Positions 25,763 to 34,657 are shown, counted from the first letter of the stretch. The stretch: 46,483 nt of DNA from Paenibacillus solanacearum (GCF_910593845.1 NZ_CAJVAS010000045.1:1-46483), one strand, 5' to 3'. Program-made: numbers and translations. The notes: generated by a model from the letters alone, not told the origin.

Positions 25763-27202
25763 TTACACGCTGAACCAGGGCAGCGCATAGCCTCGCCGCT
25801 GCGCAATACGTACCTCCGCCCCGCCTTGCCCGTCATCCATCGTATAAGCGGCAATCGCATCGCCGAGCCACTCGACCGTGCTGCGCAAAGGAACATACAT
25901 CGTCCCGTCGATCAATTCCATATCCGGGAGAGCCACACGTTTCACTGCAGCATGTGTATCAGCAGCGCTGTGGCTTGGCCGCGGCGAACCGACGCGCAGC
26001 TCATGACGGCTCCAATCGTATTCCAATGTATAGAGTCCGTAAGCGATCTGAGCCGTACGCCGTTCTCCCAGCCACTCAATCTTCGCCCCCATCGCCTCCC
26101 CCAGCTTGCGCAGCGGCACGATGTAGGCGCCGTTATGAAGCCGGAATTCACCTTTTTCCAGCGTCAACGCGCGTCCGTCCATTCGGATCGTCAGCTTTTC
26201 CGCTCCTCCCGCGTCTTCAGGCGCGAGGCCGGCAGAGGCGATCGCCGTCGGCGGAGGAAGTTCAGTCTCCATCCCGGGTTCCGTACCGCCGTCTTCCTGC
26301 AGCCCGCCCCATACGATATGCTGGTGCTCCGACGCTGCGGAAACGAACTTCTCAAACCCTTGCTCGCTAACGGACCGGGACCATTTCGGCTTGCCGTTCG
26401 AGAAGTGAATCGGTTTCACTTGTGGAGACAATACTTCGAATTGATAGCCTTTCGATTTGAACAGCGCAATGATTTGCGGCAGCGCCTTCACCGTTTCGCC
26501 GTGGCCGGAGCTGTCATGCATGAGCACGACAACTTCATGGCGGAACGGCCCTTTGGCCACCGTCTGCACAATTTCTTTAGCCGGGACGCCGACGCGGGCA
26601 GAATCGCCGCTATCTATATTCCAATCATAGATTTCATATCCCGCCTGATCCAAATAGTAGAAGTAGAACGGGTCAAAATTGCCGAACGTGCCTCCAGGCG
26701 CCCGTACCATGCGAGGACGGATCCCCGCCGCATCCTCCACCGCCTGCTCTGTCCGCTGAATTTGCTCCCAGAACACGCTGAAATCCGAATACAGCTCTTT
26801 ATACACGTGATTATACGTATGATTGCCAATCGCATGCCCTTCCTGAACGATGCGGCGCGCCAGCTCCGGCCGCGCCTTCACCTGTTCGCCGAGCACGAAG
26901 AACGTGCCTTTCACGTCCTCTTCTCTCAATATATCAAGCACCTGAGGCGTCTGTTTGCTTGGACCGTCGTCAAAGGTCAAATACACCGTCGGCTTCTCCG
27001 GCGTGACGTAGCTTTTCTCCGTCTCCACGCGCTGCCCCGATTTCAGCGCTGCATACACGTCGCTCCCGCCGGCGCCCGCCGGGGCTTGCGCCCATGCCGC
27101 TTCGTGGCCTATCGATAGGAACAGCAGAGGAATGCAGAATACCCAGACCCATTTCCGCATGAGCTGACTCATTATACCGTTCGGTCGTCCGTCGTTCATC
27201 AT
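25763..27202 (-). CDS. Secreted polysaccharide deacetylase with copper-amine-oxidase-like C-terminal domain
   Basis: A protein of about 479 residues. GGAGGG lies eight bases before the ATG at 27202, which overrules an earlier ATG at 27220. A signal peptide follows (about MRKWVWVFCIPLLFLSIG, cleavage near AWA-QAP). The NodB-type deacetylase domain has VYLTFDDGPSKQTPQVLDIL, GHAIGNHTYNHVY (metal His), RAPGGTFGN and VVLMHDSSGHGETV. The C-terminal third has two copies of a copper-amine-oxidase-like N-terminal motif (YIVPLRKLGEAMGAKIEWL and MYVPLRSTVEWLGDAI), common in Paenibacillus secreted proteins. It probably removes acetyl groups from peptidoglycan or another wall glycan. Confidence 0.92.
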   Translation of the reverse strand: MMNDGRPNGIMSQLMRKWVWVFCIPLLFLSIGHEAAWAQAPAGAGGSDVYAALKSGQRVETEKSYVTPEKPTVYLTFDDGPSKQTPQVLDILREEDVKGTFFVLGEQVKARPELARRIVQEGHAIGNHTYNHVYKELYSDFSVFWEQIQRTEQAVEDAAGIRPRMVRAPGGTFGNFDPFYFYYLDQAGYEIYDWNIDSGDSARVGVPAKEIVQTVAKGPFRHEVVVLMHDSSGHGETVKALPQIIALFKSKGYQFEVLSPQVKPIHFSNGKPKWSRSVSEQGFEKFVSAASEHQHIVWGGLQEDGGTEPGMETELPPPTAIASAGLAPEDAGGAEKLTIRMDGRALTLEKGEFRLHNGAYIVPLRKLGEAMGAKIEWLGERRTAQIAYGLYTLEYDWSRHELRVGSPRPSHSAADTHAAVKRVALPDMELIDGTMYVPLRSTVEWLGDAIAAYTMDDGQGGAEVRIAQRRGYALPWFSV

Positions 27203-27218
27203 CAGGAAATCCCTCCGC

Positions 27219-27260
27219 ATATTCTATTAGGTTATGAATTTATGAATTTTAATAGAATAT
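27219..27260. repeat. 11-bp perfect inverted repeat in the deacetylase leader
   Basis: ATATTCTATTA (27219-27229) and TAATAGAATAT (27250-27260) flank 20 bases containing two TATGAATT copies. It overlaps the likely promoter region (TAGAAT) right before the ribosome site, so an operator is possible. Confidence 0.5.
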
Positions 27261-27285
27261 ATGAGAGAAACGGCCCGGTTATGCC

Positions 27286-27317
27286 AAAAAAACGCAAGCC
27301 CCCAGAGGAGACTTGCG
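27286..27317 (-). terminator. Terminator of the peroxiredoxin gene
   Basis: CGCAAG pairs with CTTGCG; on the minus strand seven T residues follow. It lies 20 bases after the stop. Confidence 0.85.
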
Positions 27318-27336
27318 CGATGCCGACAAGGCAGCG

Positions 27337-27810
27337 TTATATGGATTTTACGGCTTGCAATACTTTATCTACGTGGCCTTTCACGCGAATATTGCGCCAC
27401 TCCTTGACCAGGACCCCCCGCTCGTCGATCAGGAACGTCGACCGGACGACGCCCATGTACTCCCGGCCGTACAGCTTCTTTTGCTTCCATACGTCGAAGA
27501 GATGGCAGACGGCCAAGTCCGGGTCGGATAAAAGCAGGAATGGCAGCTCATATTTTGCAGCGAATCGATTATGCGAGGCAACGTCGTCCGGACTGATGCC
27601 GATGACGGTCGTATGCCACTCCTCGAACTGCCCGTTATAATCGCGGAACGAGCAAGCCTCGTCCGTGCAGGTCGGGGTATCATCCGTCGGGTAAAAGTAG
27701 ATGACGACTTTCCGCCCCCGCAGCCGGCTCAGCGAGAACGATGCCTCGCCTCCAGCCTGTAATGAAAAGTCCGGGACGGGCTGTCCGATTTGGACCGTTT
27801 CCATGATCAT
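27337..27810 (-). CDS. Peroxiredoxin (AhpC/TSA, Bcp-like)
   Basis: A protein of about 157 residues starting at the ATG at 27810 (AGGAG five bases upstream) or two codons later. The longer open frame runs through the promoter and is not coding. The active site reads YPTDDTPTCTDEACSFRD: PxxxTxxC with the peroxidatic Cys near residue 50 and a second Cys five residues on, as in Bcp-type atypical 2-Cys enzymes. Further on PFLLLSDPDLAV and RSTFLIDERG are typical. It reduces hydroperoxides in the cytosol using thioredoxin-like donors. It has its own promoter and terminator. Confidence 0.92.
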   Translation of the reverse strand: MIMETVQIGQPVPDFSLQAGGEASFSLSRLRGRKVVIYFYPTDDTPTCTDEACSFRDYNGQFEEWHTTVIGISPDDVASHNRFAAKYELPFLLLSDPDLAVCHLFDVWKQKKLYGREYMGVVRSTFLIDERGVLVKEWRNIRVKGHVDKVLQAVKSI

Positions 27811-27856
27811 GTCAACTCCTGTATTTCGAGAAAGTCCCGTTATCGTTTGTACGGAC

Positions 27857-27885
27857 ATTATACCTATAACAGGCGGCATGTACAA
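27857..27885 (-). promoter_or_regulatory. Peroxiredoxin promoter
   Basis: Minus-strand TTGTAC (27880-27885), 17 bases, TATAAT (27857-27862), about 47 bases before the ATG. Confidence 0.75.
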
Positions 27886-27900
27886 ACGGTAGGTATGCCA

Positions 27901-27928
27901 AAGAGACCGCCCTGCTGCCCGCGGTCTC
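27901..27928 (-). terminator. Probable terminator of the secreted repeat protein gene
   Basis: GAGACCGC pairs perfectly with GCGGTCTC around a 10-base loop, followed on the minus strand only by TTT. Confidence 0.6.
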
Positions 27929-27948
27929 CGTTGCTAGTAGATAGCTTG

Positions 27949-28632
27949 CTATTTCTTATGAATGAAATCTTGAATCGAAGGCGAGAGTTCATCCTTCAGT
28001 TTGGCGATCAGCTGTTCTTCGGAGATGCCTTTGCCCGCGGCGAACTCGGCAATCGACTGCCCGTCGCCAATTGCTTGCTTCAGTTCTTTTTTGTTTGCGC
28101 CCAGCACCGCTGCGAGCGCCTCCAGCTTCGGCGTGTATCCGAGATGCAGGCCGCTAACCTTGGAAGATCCGTCGCTCGTTGGATCCTGATACCCCGCCGT
28201 GCTGAATGCCCGCTGCGCGCCATCGGCAATCCGCTGTTTCAGCTTCGCCGCTTCACTGGAACTGATACTATGGTCGCTCAGCGCCTGATCGACAGGCTGC
28301 TCCATCGATTTCACAAGCTGCTCCTTCAATTCGGAGGCATGCAAGCCGTGCTCGGAAGCAATTTCCATGATCGATTTGCCGTTTTTCAGCTCGCCGTTCA
28401 CTGTCTCGGAGGTCAAGTGCAGCAGTTCCGCAGCCGAAGGCACAATCGCCCGCAGTCCCTGACTGACTTGCTTCTTGGCCGGCACCGCCGGCGCGGAAGA
28501 TTCCGAGGACGTAGATTCGTCCCCTCCGTCGTCATCGGCAAAAGCTTGATGCGTCCATCCTCCGAATCCTCCGAACAATACGGCTGTCGCTACGGCGCCG
28601 GCGATCCATTTGCCTTTCCAAGTGTTGTTCAT
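27949..28632 (-). CDS. Secreted protein of unknown function with two related helical repeats
   Basis: This 227-residue protein has a signal peptide (GKWIAGAVATAVLFGGFGG, cleavage near AFA-DDD), then a Ser/Glu/Pro-rich stretch. Two related helical segments follow: residues about 69-107 (LLHLTSETVNGELKNGKSIM, EIASEHGLHASELKEQLV) and about 173-216 (LAAVLGANKKELKQAIGDGQ, SIAEFAAGKGISEEQLIAKL). Both share the pattern L-x-V-x-x-x-E/K-L-K-x-G-x-S-I-x-E-x-A-x-x-x-G-I/L. This looks like a small secreted helix-repeat module; I cannot name a family. GGTGGAG lies five bases before the ATG. Its neighbours are unrelated, so no function is proposed. Confidence 0.8.
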   Translation of the reverse strand: MNNTWKGKWIAGAVATAVLFGGFGGWTHQAFADDDGGDESTSSESSAPAVPAKKQVSQGLRAIVPSAAELLHLTSETVNGELKNGKSIMEIASEHGLHASELKEQLVKSMEQPVDQALSDHSISSSEAAKLKQRIADGAQRAFSTAGYQDPTSDGSSKVSGLHLGYTPKLEALAAVLGANKKELKQAIGDGQSIAEFAAGKGISEEQLIAKLKDELSPSIQDFIHKK

Positions 28633-28849
28633 GGTCTCTCCACCTTATCCTCGATTGGAAGCTGTCCCCGCCGATCACGATTTCCCGTTTCGCCAGGCCG
28701 CTTCGTTTGTGTATGTATTGCCGCTTACAGTTCCAAGTATAAAATCGAATTATGAACGAAGTTTTACGCTAACCTTAGGGCGAGATAAAAGGTTGCTTAA
28801 AATAACTTTAATTTAACCAACGGTTAATTAAATGAAGGTTTCTGCACCT

Positions 28850-28888
28850 AAAAAAAGCCTTGCCGCGGATCATCCGCAGCAAAGCTTA
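28850..28888 (-). terminator. Terminator of the ABC-2 exporter operon
   Basis: On the minus strand TTTGC-T-GCGGAT pairs with ATCCGC-G-GCAAG around a one-base centre, then extends through AAGC/GCTT into seven T residues. It lies about 50 bases after the last permease stop. Confidence 0.85.
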
Positions 28889-28940
28889 TCAATCCAAGCG
28901 ATCATTGTTTTCGTTCGGAAACAATTTCCCTCGCCTCTTC

Positions 28941-29726
28941 CTACGACCCGGCTCCCCGGTACCGTTTCACGCCGATGTTCCAGATGACGAGCGCTCCCGT
29001 CAGAAAGACAAGGCCGACCGCCGGCGTGAGCAGTGCAAACATTCCCCAGTTGGCTCGATCAAGGAAATAGGCGGCCGGGTAAAAGCCGACGAAGCCGAAC
29101 GGCAAAATCCATGTCAGCATGATCTTCAACATACTGTTGTAGATTGTGACGGGATACCTGCCGTAGTTTTGCAAATTCCACATTAGCGCGAGAATGCCCG
29201 TCGGCGCATCCGAGTAAAACGAAAGCGACGTAAAGAAAATGTAGACGCCCCCGTAAATCATGATCGAACCGAGAACCAGCAGCACGAAAACGAGCGGATC
29301 ATACCACATCAGGCTCAGATCCAGCTGACTCCAGGAGTACGCCATAATGAGCAGCCCGACCAAGGCGCTGAACAGCGACGACGGGTCCATATTTTCCAGC
29401 ATCAACTGTACGAGATTATGCGCCGGCCTCGTCAGGATGCGGTCCATCTCGCCTTTGACGATATACCGCTCGCTAAAGCCCCATAGATTGAAAAAAGTAA
29501 TAAACAAGCCGTACGGCACCATAAAATAACCGTAAATGAACATGATTTGCTGCTCGTTCCAATTCCCGATCGCTGCCGTATGCTGGAACACGACCAGTAT
29601 AAAAAACAAGTTGAGCCCATTAAACAGCAGGTCCGACAAAATTTCGATCCAGAAGTCGGAACGGTACGTCAGCCGCGTCTTCATGTAGTTTTTCAAGTAA
29701 TCGGCAAGCAAGCCCGCATAAAACAT
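28941..29726 (-). CDS. ABC-2-type exporter permease (second subunit)
   Basis: A protein of about 261 residues beginning MFYAGLLADYLKNYMKTRLT at 29726. GGAGG lies nine bases upstream; the longer frame upstream is arbitrary sequence antisense to nothing recognisable and overlaps the neighbouring gene. Six membrane helices are visible, with the amphipathic start and loop GEMDRILTRPAHNLVQLML typical of the ABC2_membrane_6 (DUF990-related) family. It starts five bases after the stop of the first permease, so both form the pore of one exporter with the ATPase encoded upstream. Substrate unknown. Confidence 0.88.
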   Translation of the reverse strand: MFYAGLLADYLKNYMKTRLTYRSDFWIEILSDLLFNGLNLFFILVVFQHTAAIGNWNEQQIMFIYGYFMVPYGLFITFFNLWGFSERYIVKGEMDRILTRPAHNLVQLMLENMDPSSLFSALVGLLIMAYSWSQLDLSLMWYDPLVFVLLVLGSIMIYGGVYIFFTSLSFYSDAPTGILALMWNLQNYGRYPVTIYNSMLKIMLTWILPFGFVGFYPAAYFLDRANWGMFALLTPAVGLVFLTGALVIWNIGVKRYRGAGS

Positions 29727-29731
29727 CCGCC

Positions 29732-30526
29732 TCAACCTCCTTGTACGAACAGCCGCGTGCGGGCGCTGCGCCACAGCACAAACAGCGGAATGATGAGCAG
29801 CGCAAACCAGACGAGCTGCGTCGCGAACACGCCGTATACCGCGCTTCCTGCCACTTTCCCCGTAAACACGGAGCCCGGCAAATACGTAATCGCCGGAAAC
29901 GGCAGCAGCTTCATGAGCCCTTCCGCCCAACCCGGAAAGAAGGACATCGGCACGACAAGCCCGGAGAACAAATCGACGGCGACCCGCTTCATCCGCATCA
30001 TGCCCTCGTTGTTTTCAAGGAAGAAGGCGAACAGCCCGGTAATAATGTTAATCTGCGAATTGATCAGGAAGCTGAAGAACAGCATGATCAGGAAAATGAT
30101 CCATACTTTCGGGTCAGTCGGCAGCTCGACATGGAACAGCAGCGTCACGATCACCATGCCCGGCGTCGAGAACAGCAGGAACCGGAACAGCCCTTCGCCG
30201 AGCCCCTGCATCATTTTGACGATAATATAGTTGTACGGTCGAATGAATTGCGTAGCCACGCTGCCGTCCTTAATCTCACTGGCAATCTCCCGGTCCAGGT
30301 TATTGAAATAAAACGCCCGCGCCATCCAGGAAACGGCCACATATGTCGTCATCTGCGTGACGGTCATGCCGCCGAGCAGCTCCTTCGAGCCGTAGATCGC
30401 CTTCCATAAAAAATAGTACGCTCCGATATTCAGCGCATAAATGATAATTCCGCTATAATAATTGACGCGGTATGCCAGCATCATCAGGAAGCGCATGCGA
30501 ATGATTTCCACGTAAGCGCTAAGCAC
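29732..30526 (-). CDS. ABC-2-type exporter permease (first subunit)
   Basis: This 264-residue protein has six membrane helices and an N-terminal amphipathic helix (YVEIIRMRFLMMLAYRVNYY). The cytosolic loop EIKDGSVATQFIRPYNYIIV matches the related loop of the second permease (EMDRILTRPAHN), so the two are paralogues forming a heterodimer. Its start overlaps the ATPase gene end by eight bases. Same ABC-2 family as its partner; substrate not indicated. Confidence 0.88.
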   Translation of the reverse strand: MLSAYVEIIRMRFLMMLAYRVNYYSGIIIYALNIGAYYFLWKAIYGSKELLGGMTVTQMTTYVAVSWMARAFYFNNLDREIASEIKDGSVATQFIRPYNYIIVKMMQGLGEGLFRFLLFSTPGMVIVTLLFHVELPTDPKVWIIFLIMLFFSFLINSQINIITGLFAFFLENNEGMMRMKRVAVDLFSGLVVPMSFFPGWAEGLMKLLPFPAITYLPGSVFTGKVAGSAVYGVFATQLVWFALLIIPLFVLWRSARTRLFVQGG

Positions 30527-31568
30527 GCACAGTCACTTCCCGTTCTTCTGTAAGTTCTTTCTTCACCTCGGCCGAACCGGTCTTATAAATTTCGCGAACG
30601 ATATCGTCGGTATTCGTCTCGACAATTTTGATATCTTCGATATTCATCACCCCAACCACGCGGCTCAGCACTTCCGATACGCCCACGCCTTGCTGAGGAA
30701 TCCACACTTTGGCCGTGCGGTCCGTTTCCGCCGACCAGCTCACTTCCAGCCCGCGGGTCAGCTCCTGCAGACGGAACAGCGAGACCGACTCCGGAAACCG
30801 GAGAATGACTTCCTTGCCTTTGCCCCAGCGGGCCTTGAGCTCTTCCAGCCCTCCGTCGTATATAATGTTCCCGTCATCCAGCATAATGACCCGCGAGCAG
30901 AGCGCCTCAATGTCCTGCAGGTCATGCGTCGTCAGCAAAATCGTCGTCCCGTAGCGGGCGTTCATCGATTTCAAAAACTCGCGTATTTCCGTCTTGACCA
31001 CAATATCGAGTCCGATCGTAGGCTCGTCCAGAAACAAGATTTGCGGATTATGCAGCAGCGAAGCGGCGAGCTCGCAGCGCATCCGCTGTCCGAGACTGAG
31101 CTTGCGCACCGGTCGGTTCAGCAGCTCGCCCAGGTGCAGACGTTCCACCAATTCATCCAGCCGTTCCTTATAATCGGTCTCGGATACGCGATATACCTTT
31201 TTGAGCAGCTGAAACGATTCGATCACGCCGATATCCCACCACAACTGGCTCCGCTGCCCGAAAACGACGCCGATCCCTTGAACGAATTTCTCCCGCTCCT
31301 TATGCGGAATATACCCGTTCACCCGAATGTCGCCTGCCGTCGGAACAAGGATGCCGGTCAGCATTTTAATCGTTGTCGATTTGCCTGCGCCGTTCTCGCC
31401 GATATAGCCGCAAATTTCGCCCTGCGGGATTTGAAAGCTGATGTCTTTAACCGCCGTAACCTGGTTATACTCTCGATTAAACAGATCGCGAATGGCGCCT
31501 TTCAAGCCCTCCCGATTTTTTTGTACTTTGAATTGTTTGCGAAGTCGATGTACGTCGATAGCCAGCAT
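30519..31568 (-). CDS. ABC exporter ATP-binding protein
   Basis: This 349-residue ATPase has Walker A CGYIGENGAGKSTTIKMLTG (about residues 53-72), signature KLSLGQRMRCELAASLLH, Walker B ILFLDEPTIGLD and switch LLTTHDLQDIEALC. The long N-terminal stretch with KAVRDLFNREY-like sequence and the C-terminal about 110 residues are typical of ATPases pairing with ABC2_membrane_6 permeases. It energises the two permeases encoded downstream in the same operon. AGGAGG is 13 bases before the ATG, a long spacing. Such systems export antibiotics, lipids or polysaccharides; nothing here decides. Confidence 0.92.
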   Translation of the reverse strand: MLAIDVHRLRKQFKVQKNREGLKGAIRDLFNREYNQVTAVKDISFQIPQGEICGYIGENGAGKSTTIKMLTGILVPTAGDIRVNGYIPHKEREKFVQGIGVVFGQRSQLWWDIGVIESFQLLKKVYRVSETDYKERLDELVERLHLGELLNRPVRKLSLGQRMRCELAASLLHNPQILFLDEPTIGLDIVVKTEIREFLKSMNARYGTTILLTTHDLQDIEALCSRVIMLDDGNIIYDGGLEELKARWGKGKEVILRFPESVSLFRLQELTRGLEVSWSAETDRTAKVWIPQQGVGVSEVLSRVVGVMNIEDIKIVETNTDDIVREIYKTGSAEVKKELTEEREVTVRA

Positions 31569-31769
31569 AATTTCTCAGGTTCCTCCTGTCGTAAATTGCC
31601 GAAGCTTGCAGGCATGAAGCGAATCATCTTATAATGAACTGTACAGAAAAAGTTTCCTTCCATTCCGTACGCATGTTTTTCTACCATTGTCAAAACCTAT
31701 ACACGTTATCATACACGAACCGTCCCCATTGGAAAAGCAAGCGATACGACAAGAAAGGATGGGATATTT

Positions 31770-32822
31770 ATGGCTCGGACGTTCAAATGGTTTTTTATCA
31801 TGCTCGGCTTGGCTTTGATCGCGGGTATCGGTTATTTTACATATTCGTTCCTCCATTTTGCAAATAACATTCAAAGCCGACCGGAAACGACAAAATTCGG
31901 AGGAATCACCGCCAAGCAAATCGGCATGACCGAGGTGTACACTCCGCCCAAGTGGGAAGGGAAGCAGCGGGTGAACATATTGCTGCTCGGCGGCGACTCG
32001 CGAGGGCTGAAGAAGAATGAAGTACCGCGTTCCGACTCCATTATGGTCGCTTCCATCGATCCGGTAACGAAGAAGGCGTACTTGTTCTCCATCCTGCGCG
32101 ATACGTATGTGAAGATTCCAGGGCATGGCGACGACCGGATTAATACGGCGCTGGCCATCGGCGGACCGAATTTGGCGGCTCGCACCGTCAGCGATCTGAT
32201 GGGTATCCCGATTCAATATTACGTGTATACCGATTTCAAAGGCTTCATCGCGCTGGTCGACGCCATCGGCGGAATCGATCTGGACGTCGAGAAGGACATG
32301 AAATACAAAGACTCCGAAGACGGACACGAGTACGATATTAATTTGAAAAAAGGCATGCAGCATCTGGACGGCAAAACTGCGCTGCAGTACGTGCGCTTCC
32401 GCCATGACGCGCTGAGCGATTTCGCAAGAACGGAGCGGCAGCGGAAGTTTCTGCAAGCCGTTGCGCTCAAGATGCAGACGACCGGCTCGCTCATCCGCTT
32501 ACCGAAGGTGCTGAACAGCATCGACCCGTACATCGAGACGAACTTAACGACGACCGATATGCTCAAGCTCGGTTCTCTCGGCTTCGAAGCGAAGACGGAA
32601 GGCATGGTCAGCCAGCAGATCCCGCCGTCGGAGCTGCTCGTCGAGAAACGAGTCGGCGGCGCCGAGGTGCTGTCCGTCAACCGCGACAAGCTGCAAGCTT
32701 TCGTGAAGGCGCTGTTTGAAGGGCTCGATCCGAACGCTCCGGCGGAGAAGTCGCAGCCGAGCAAGACGACAACGAGCGCGGGCGGAAGCAACACGGGAAG
32801 CACGGCTTCGTATAAGAAATAA
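31770..32822 (+). CDS. LytR-CpsA-Psr (LCP) family cell-wall polymer ligase
   Basis: This 350-residue protein has one N-terminal membrane helix (WFFIMLGLALIAGIGYFTYS), then the extracellular LCP domain: NILLLGGDSRG, RSDSIMVASIDP, FSILRDTYVKIPGHGDDRIN, the second-strand GGIDLDVEKDM and a conserved Arg in VRFRHDALSDFARTERQRKF. These bind the polyprenyl pyrophosphate head group. LCP enzymes attach teichoic acid-like or other glycopolymers to peptidoglycan outside the membrane. The Ser/Thr-rich tail (about 320-350) is probably disordered. GAAAGGATGGG precedes the ATG. Single-gene unit followed by the palindromic terminator. Confidence 0.95.
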   Translation: MARTFKWFFIMLGLALIAGIGYFTYSFLHFANNIQSRPETTKFGGITAKQIGMTEVYTPPKWEGKQRVNILLLGGDSRGLKKNEVPRSDSIMVASIDPVTKKAYLFSILRDTYVKIPGHGDDRINTALAIGGPNLAARTVSDLMGIPIQYYVYTDFKGFIALVDAIGGIDLDVEKDMKYKDSEDGHEYDINLKKGMQHLDGKTALQYVRFRHDALSDFARTERQRKFLQAVALKMQTTGSLIRLPKVLNSIDPYIETNLTTTDMLKLGSLGFEAKTEGMVSQQIPPSELLVEKRVGGAEVLSVNRDKLQAFVKALFEGLDPNAPAEKSQPSKTTTSAGGSNTGSTASYKK

Positions 32823-32957
32823 GCGGCGGTTCCCGAATTCTTCACAAGCGCGATGTCCAACATGCGTTCTGGTGCTGCATCAGGCGTCGCCCGTTCCATT
32901 GCCCGTGTGAGGAAGGGATCGGGCGTCCGCCTGCGAAATATAGCGTGAATAGGGTCA

Positions 32958-32991
32958 CAATAAACGGAGAGCGGCCGCTCTCCGTTTATTG
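32958..32991. terminator. 34-bp perfect palindrome, terminator after the LCP gene
   Basis: The 34 bases are exactly self-complementary with GCGGCCGC at the centre; a 15-bp stem closes a GGCC loop. A T-rich stretch follows on the plus strand. It lies about 135 bases after the LCP stop and just before the hemL promoter. Confidence 0.75.
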
Positions 32992-32996
32992 TTTGT

Positions 32997-33025
32997 TTTC
33001 CAAGCGGGACGCAATTCTTTATAAT
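32997..33025 (+). promoter_or_regulatory. hemL promoter
   Basis: TTTCCA (32997-33002), 17 bases, TATAAT (33020-33025), immediately after the palindrome and about 120 bases before the start codon. The leader 33026-33148 shows no recognised riboswitch. Confidence 0.65.
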
Positions 33026-33148
33026 ACATGGAGAGACACATTCCAATCGAACGGCAAAAGAAGGTACGACCAGCGACATTCCTGCGCAAGGCGCAGCAGC
33101 CGTGTCCGTGACCCAACACCGAATATGAAAGCTATGGAGGAGATACAT

Positions 33149-34474
33149 ATGACTTTGCAGAACCAGCGATCCGAAGCATTATACAAGGAAGCGCTCGAAC
33201 ATATCGTGGGCGGCGTCAACAGCCCGTCCCGCTCGTTCAAAGCCGTCGGCGGCGGCGCGCCCGTATTCATGAAGCGCGGGCAAGGCGCCTACTTCTGGGA
33301 TGAAGACGGCAACCGCTACATCGACTATCTCGCCGCCTACGGCCCGATCATCCTTGGCCATGCGCACCCGCATGTCACGGCCGCGATTTGCCGCGCCGCG
33401 GAGAACGGCACACTGTACGGCACGCCGACGGAGCTGGAGATCGAGTTCGCCCGCATGCTGAAGGAGGCCACCCCTTCGCTCGACAAGGTGCGCTTCGTCA
33501 ACTCGGGCACGGAGGCGGTCATGTCGACGATCCGCGTCGCCCGCGCCTATACGGGCCGCAACAAGATCATCAAGTTCTCCGGCTGCTACCACGGCCACTC
33601 CGATCTGGTGCTCGTGGCCGCGGGCTCCGGCCCGTCCACGCTCGGCATCCCGGACAGCGCCGGAATCCCGGTCAGCATCGCGCACGAGGTCATCACCGTG
33701 CCTTACAACGATCTCGGTGCGCTCGACGAGGCGCTCGCGCGCTGGGGCCAAGACGTGGCCGCGGTCATGGTCGAGCCCATCGTCGGCAACTTCGGCATGG
33801 TCATGCCGAAGCCGGGCTTCCTCGAAGGGCTGTGCGCCGCCGCGCGCCGCAACGGCTCCCTCGTCATCTACGACGAGGTGATCACCGCGTTCCGGTTCCA
33901 TTACGGAACGGTACAGACATTCGATGGCCTGCCTTCGGGCACCGACCTCGCGGCCATCGAGCCGGACCTAACGGCCCTGGGCAAAATTATCGGCGGCGGA
34001 CTGCCGATCGGGGCTTACGGGGGCCGCAAGGACATTATGGCGCAGGTGGCGCCGCTCGGCCCGGCTTATCAGGCCGGCACGATGGCGGGCAACCCTGCGT
34101 CGATCTCCGCAGGCATCGCGTGCCTGCAGGTGCTGCAAGAGCCGGGGACGTACGCCAGGCTTGACCAGCTCGGCGCGGCACTCGAAGCCGGGCTGGCGGA
34201 CGCGGCGCGAAAGCACGGCATCGCGCTGACGATTAACCGCATCCGAGGGGCGTTGTCCACCCACTTCTGCGACCATCCCGTGACCAATTACGAAGAAGCG
34301 CAGCAAACCGACGGCGAGCAGTTCGCGCAATTTTTCCGGCTCATGCTGGAGCAAGGCATCTGCCTCGCTCCGTCGAAGTACGAAGCTTGGTTTACGACGC
34401 TCGCCCACACCGAGGAAGATATCGCCGTCACAATCGAAGCCGCCGGCCGCGCATTCGCGGCGATGGCTCAATAA
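33149..34474 (+). CDS. hemL: Glutamate-1-semialdehyde 2,1-aminomutase
   Basis: This 441-residue protein starts at the ATG at 33149 (MTLQNQRSEALYKEALEHIV) behind GGAGGAG at good spacing; longer in-frame starts lack ribosome sites. It is a PLP fold-type I enzyme: GGVNSPSRSFKAVGG, FVNSGTEAVMSTIRVARAYT, IIKFSGCYHGHSD, the PLP-binding Asp in LVIYDEVITAFRF, and the Schiff-base Lys in LTALGKIIGGGLPIGAYGG. It isomerises glutamate-1-semialdehyde to 5-aminolevulinate, early in haem synthesis by the C5 route. Some Bacilli carry a second copy (GsaB), so this may be a paralogue outside the main hem operon; no other hem genes lie nearby. Own promoter and terminator. Confidence 0.94.
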   Translation: MTLQNQRSEALYKEALEHIVGGVNSPSRSFKAVGGGAPVFMKRGQGAYFWDEDGNRYIDYLAAYGPIILGHAHPHVTAAICRAAENGTLYGTPTELEIEFARMLKEATPSLDKVRFVNSGTEAVMSTIRVARAYTGRNKIIKFSGCYHGHSDLVLVAAGSGPSTLGIPDSAGIPVSIAHEVITVPYNDLGALDEALARWGQDVAAVMVEPIVGNFGMVMPKPGFLEGLCAAARRNGSLVIYDEVITAFRFHYGTVQTFDGLPSGTDLAAIEPDLTALGKIIGGGLPIGAYGGRKDIMAQVAPLGPAYQAGTMAGNPASISAGIACLQVLQEPGTYARLDQLGAALEAGLADAARKHGIALTINRIRGALSTHFCDHPVTNYEEAQQTDGEQFAQFFRLMLEQGICLAPSKYEAWFTTLAHTEEDIAVTIEAAGRAFAAMAQ

Positions 34475-34489
34475 AACGTTATTTTATGG

Positions 34490-34529
34490 AAAGCGCCCGG
34501 TTTTGTCCCTTGCGACAACGGGCGCTTTT
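34490..34529 (+). terminator. hemL terminator
   Basis: AAAGCGCCCG pairs perfectly with CGGGCGCTTT, followed by TTC; 15 bases after the stop. Confidence 0.9.
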
Positions 34530-34657
34530 CAAGCTTATAAATTCCGTTTATCACTCAAATCACGAACTATTATCGGACAATATTAAAATTTCGTTCGTCT
34601 TTAACAAACCGCGCTGTTATGCATAAAAATTGGTTTTATTCACCAGTTATGCACAAT

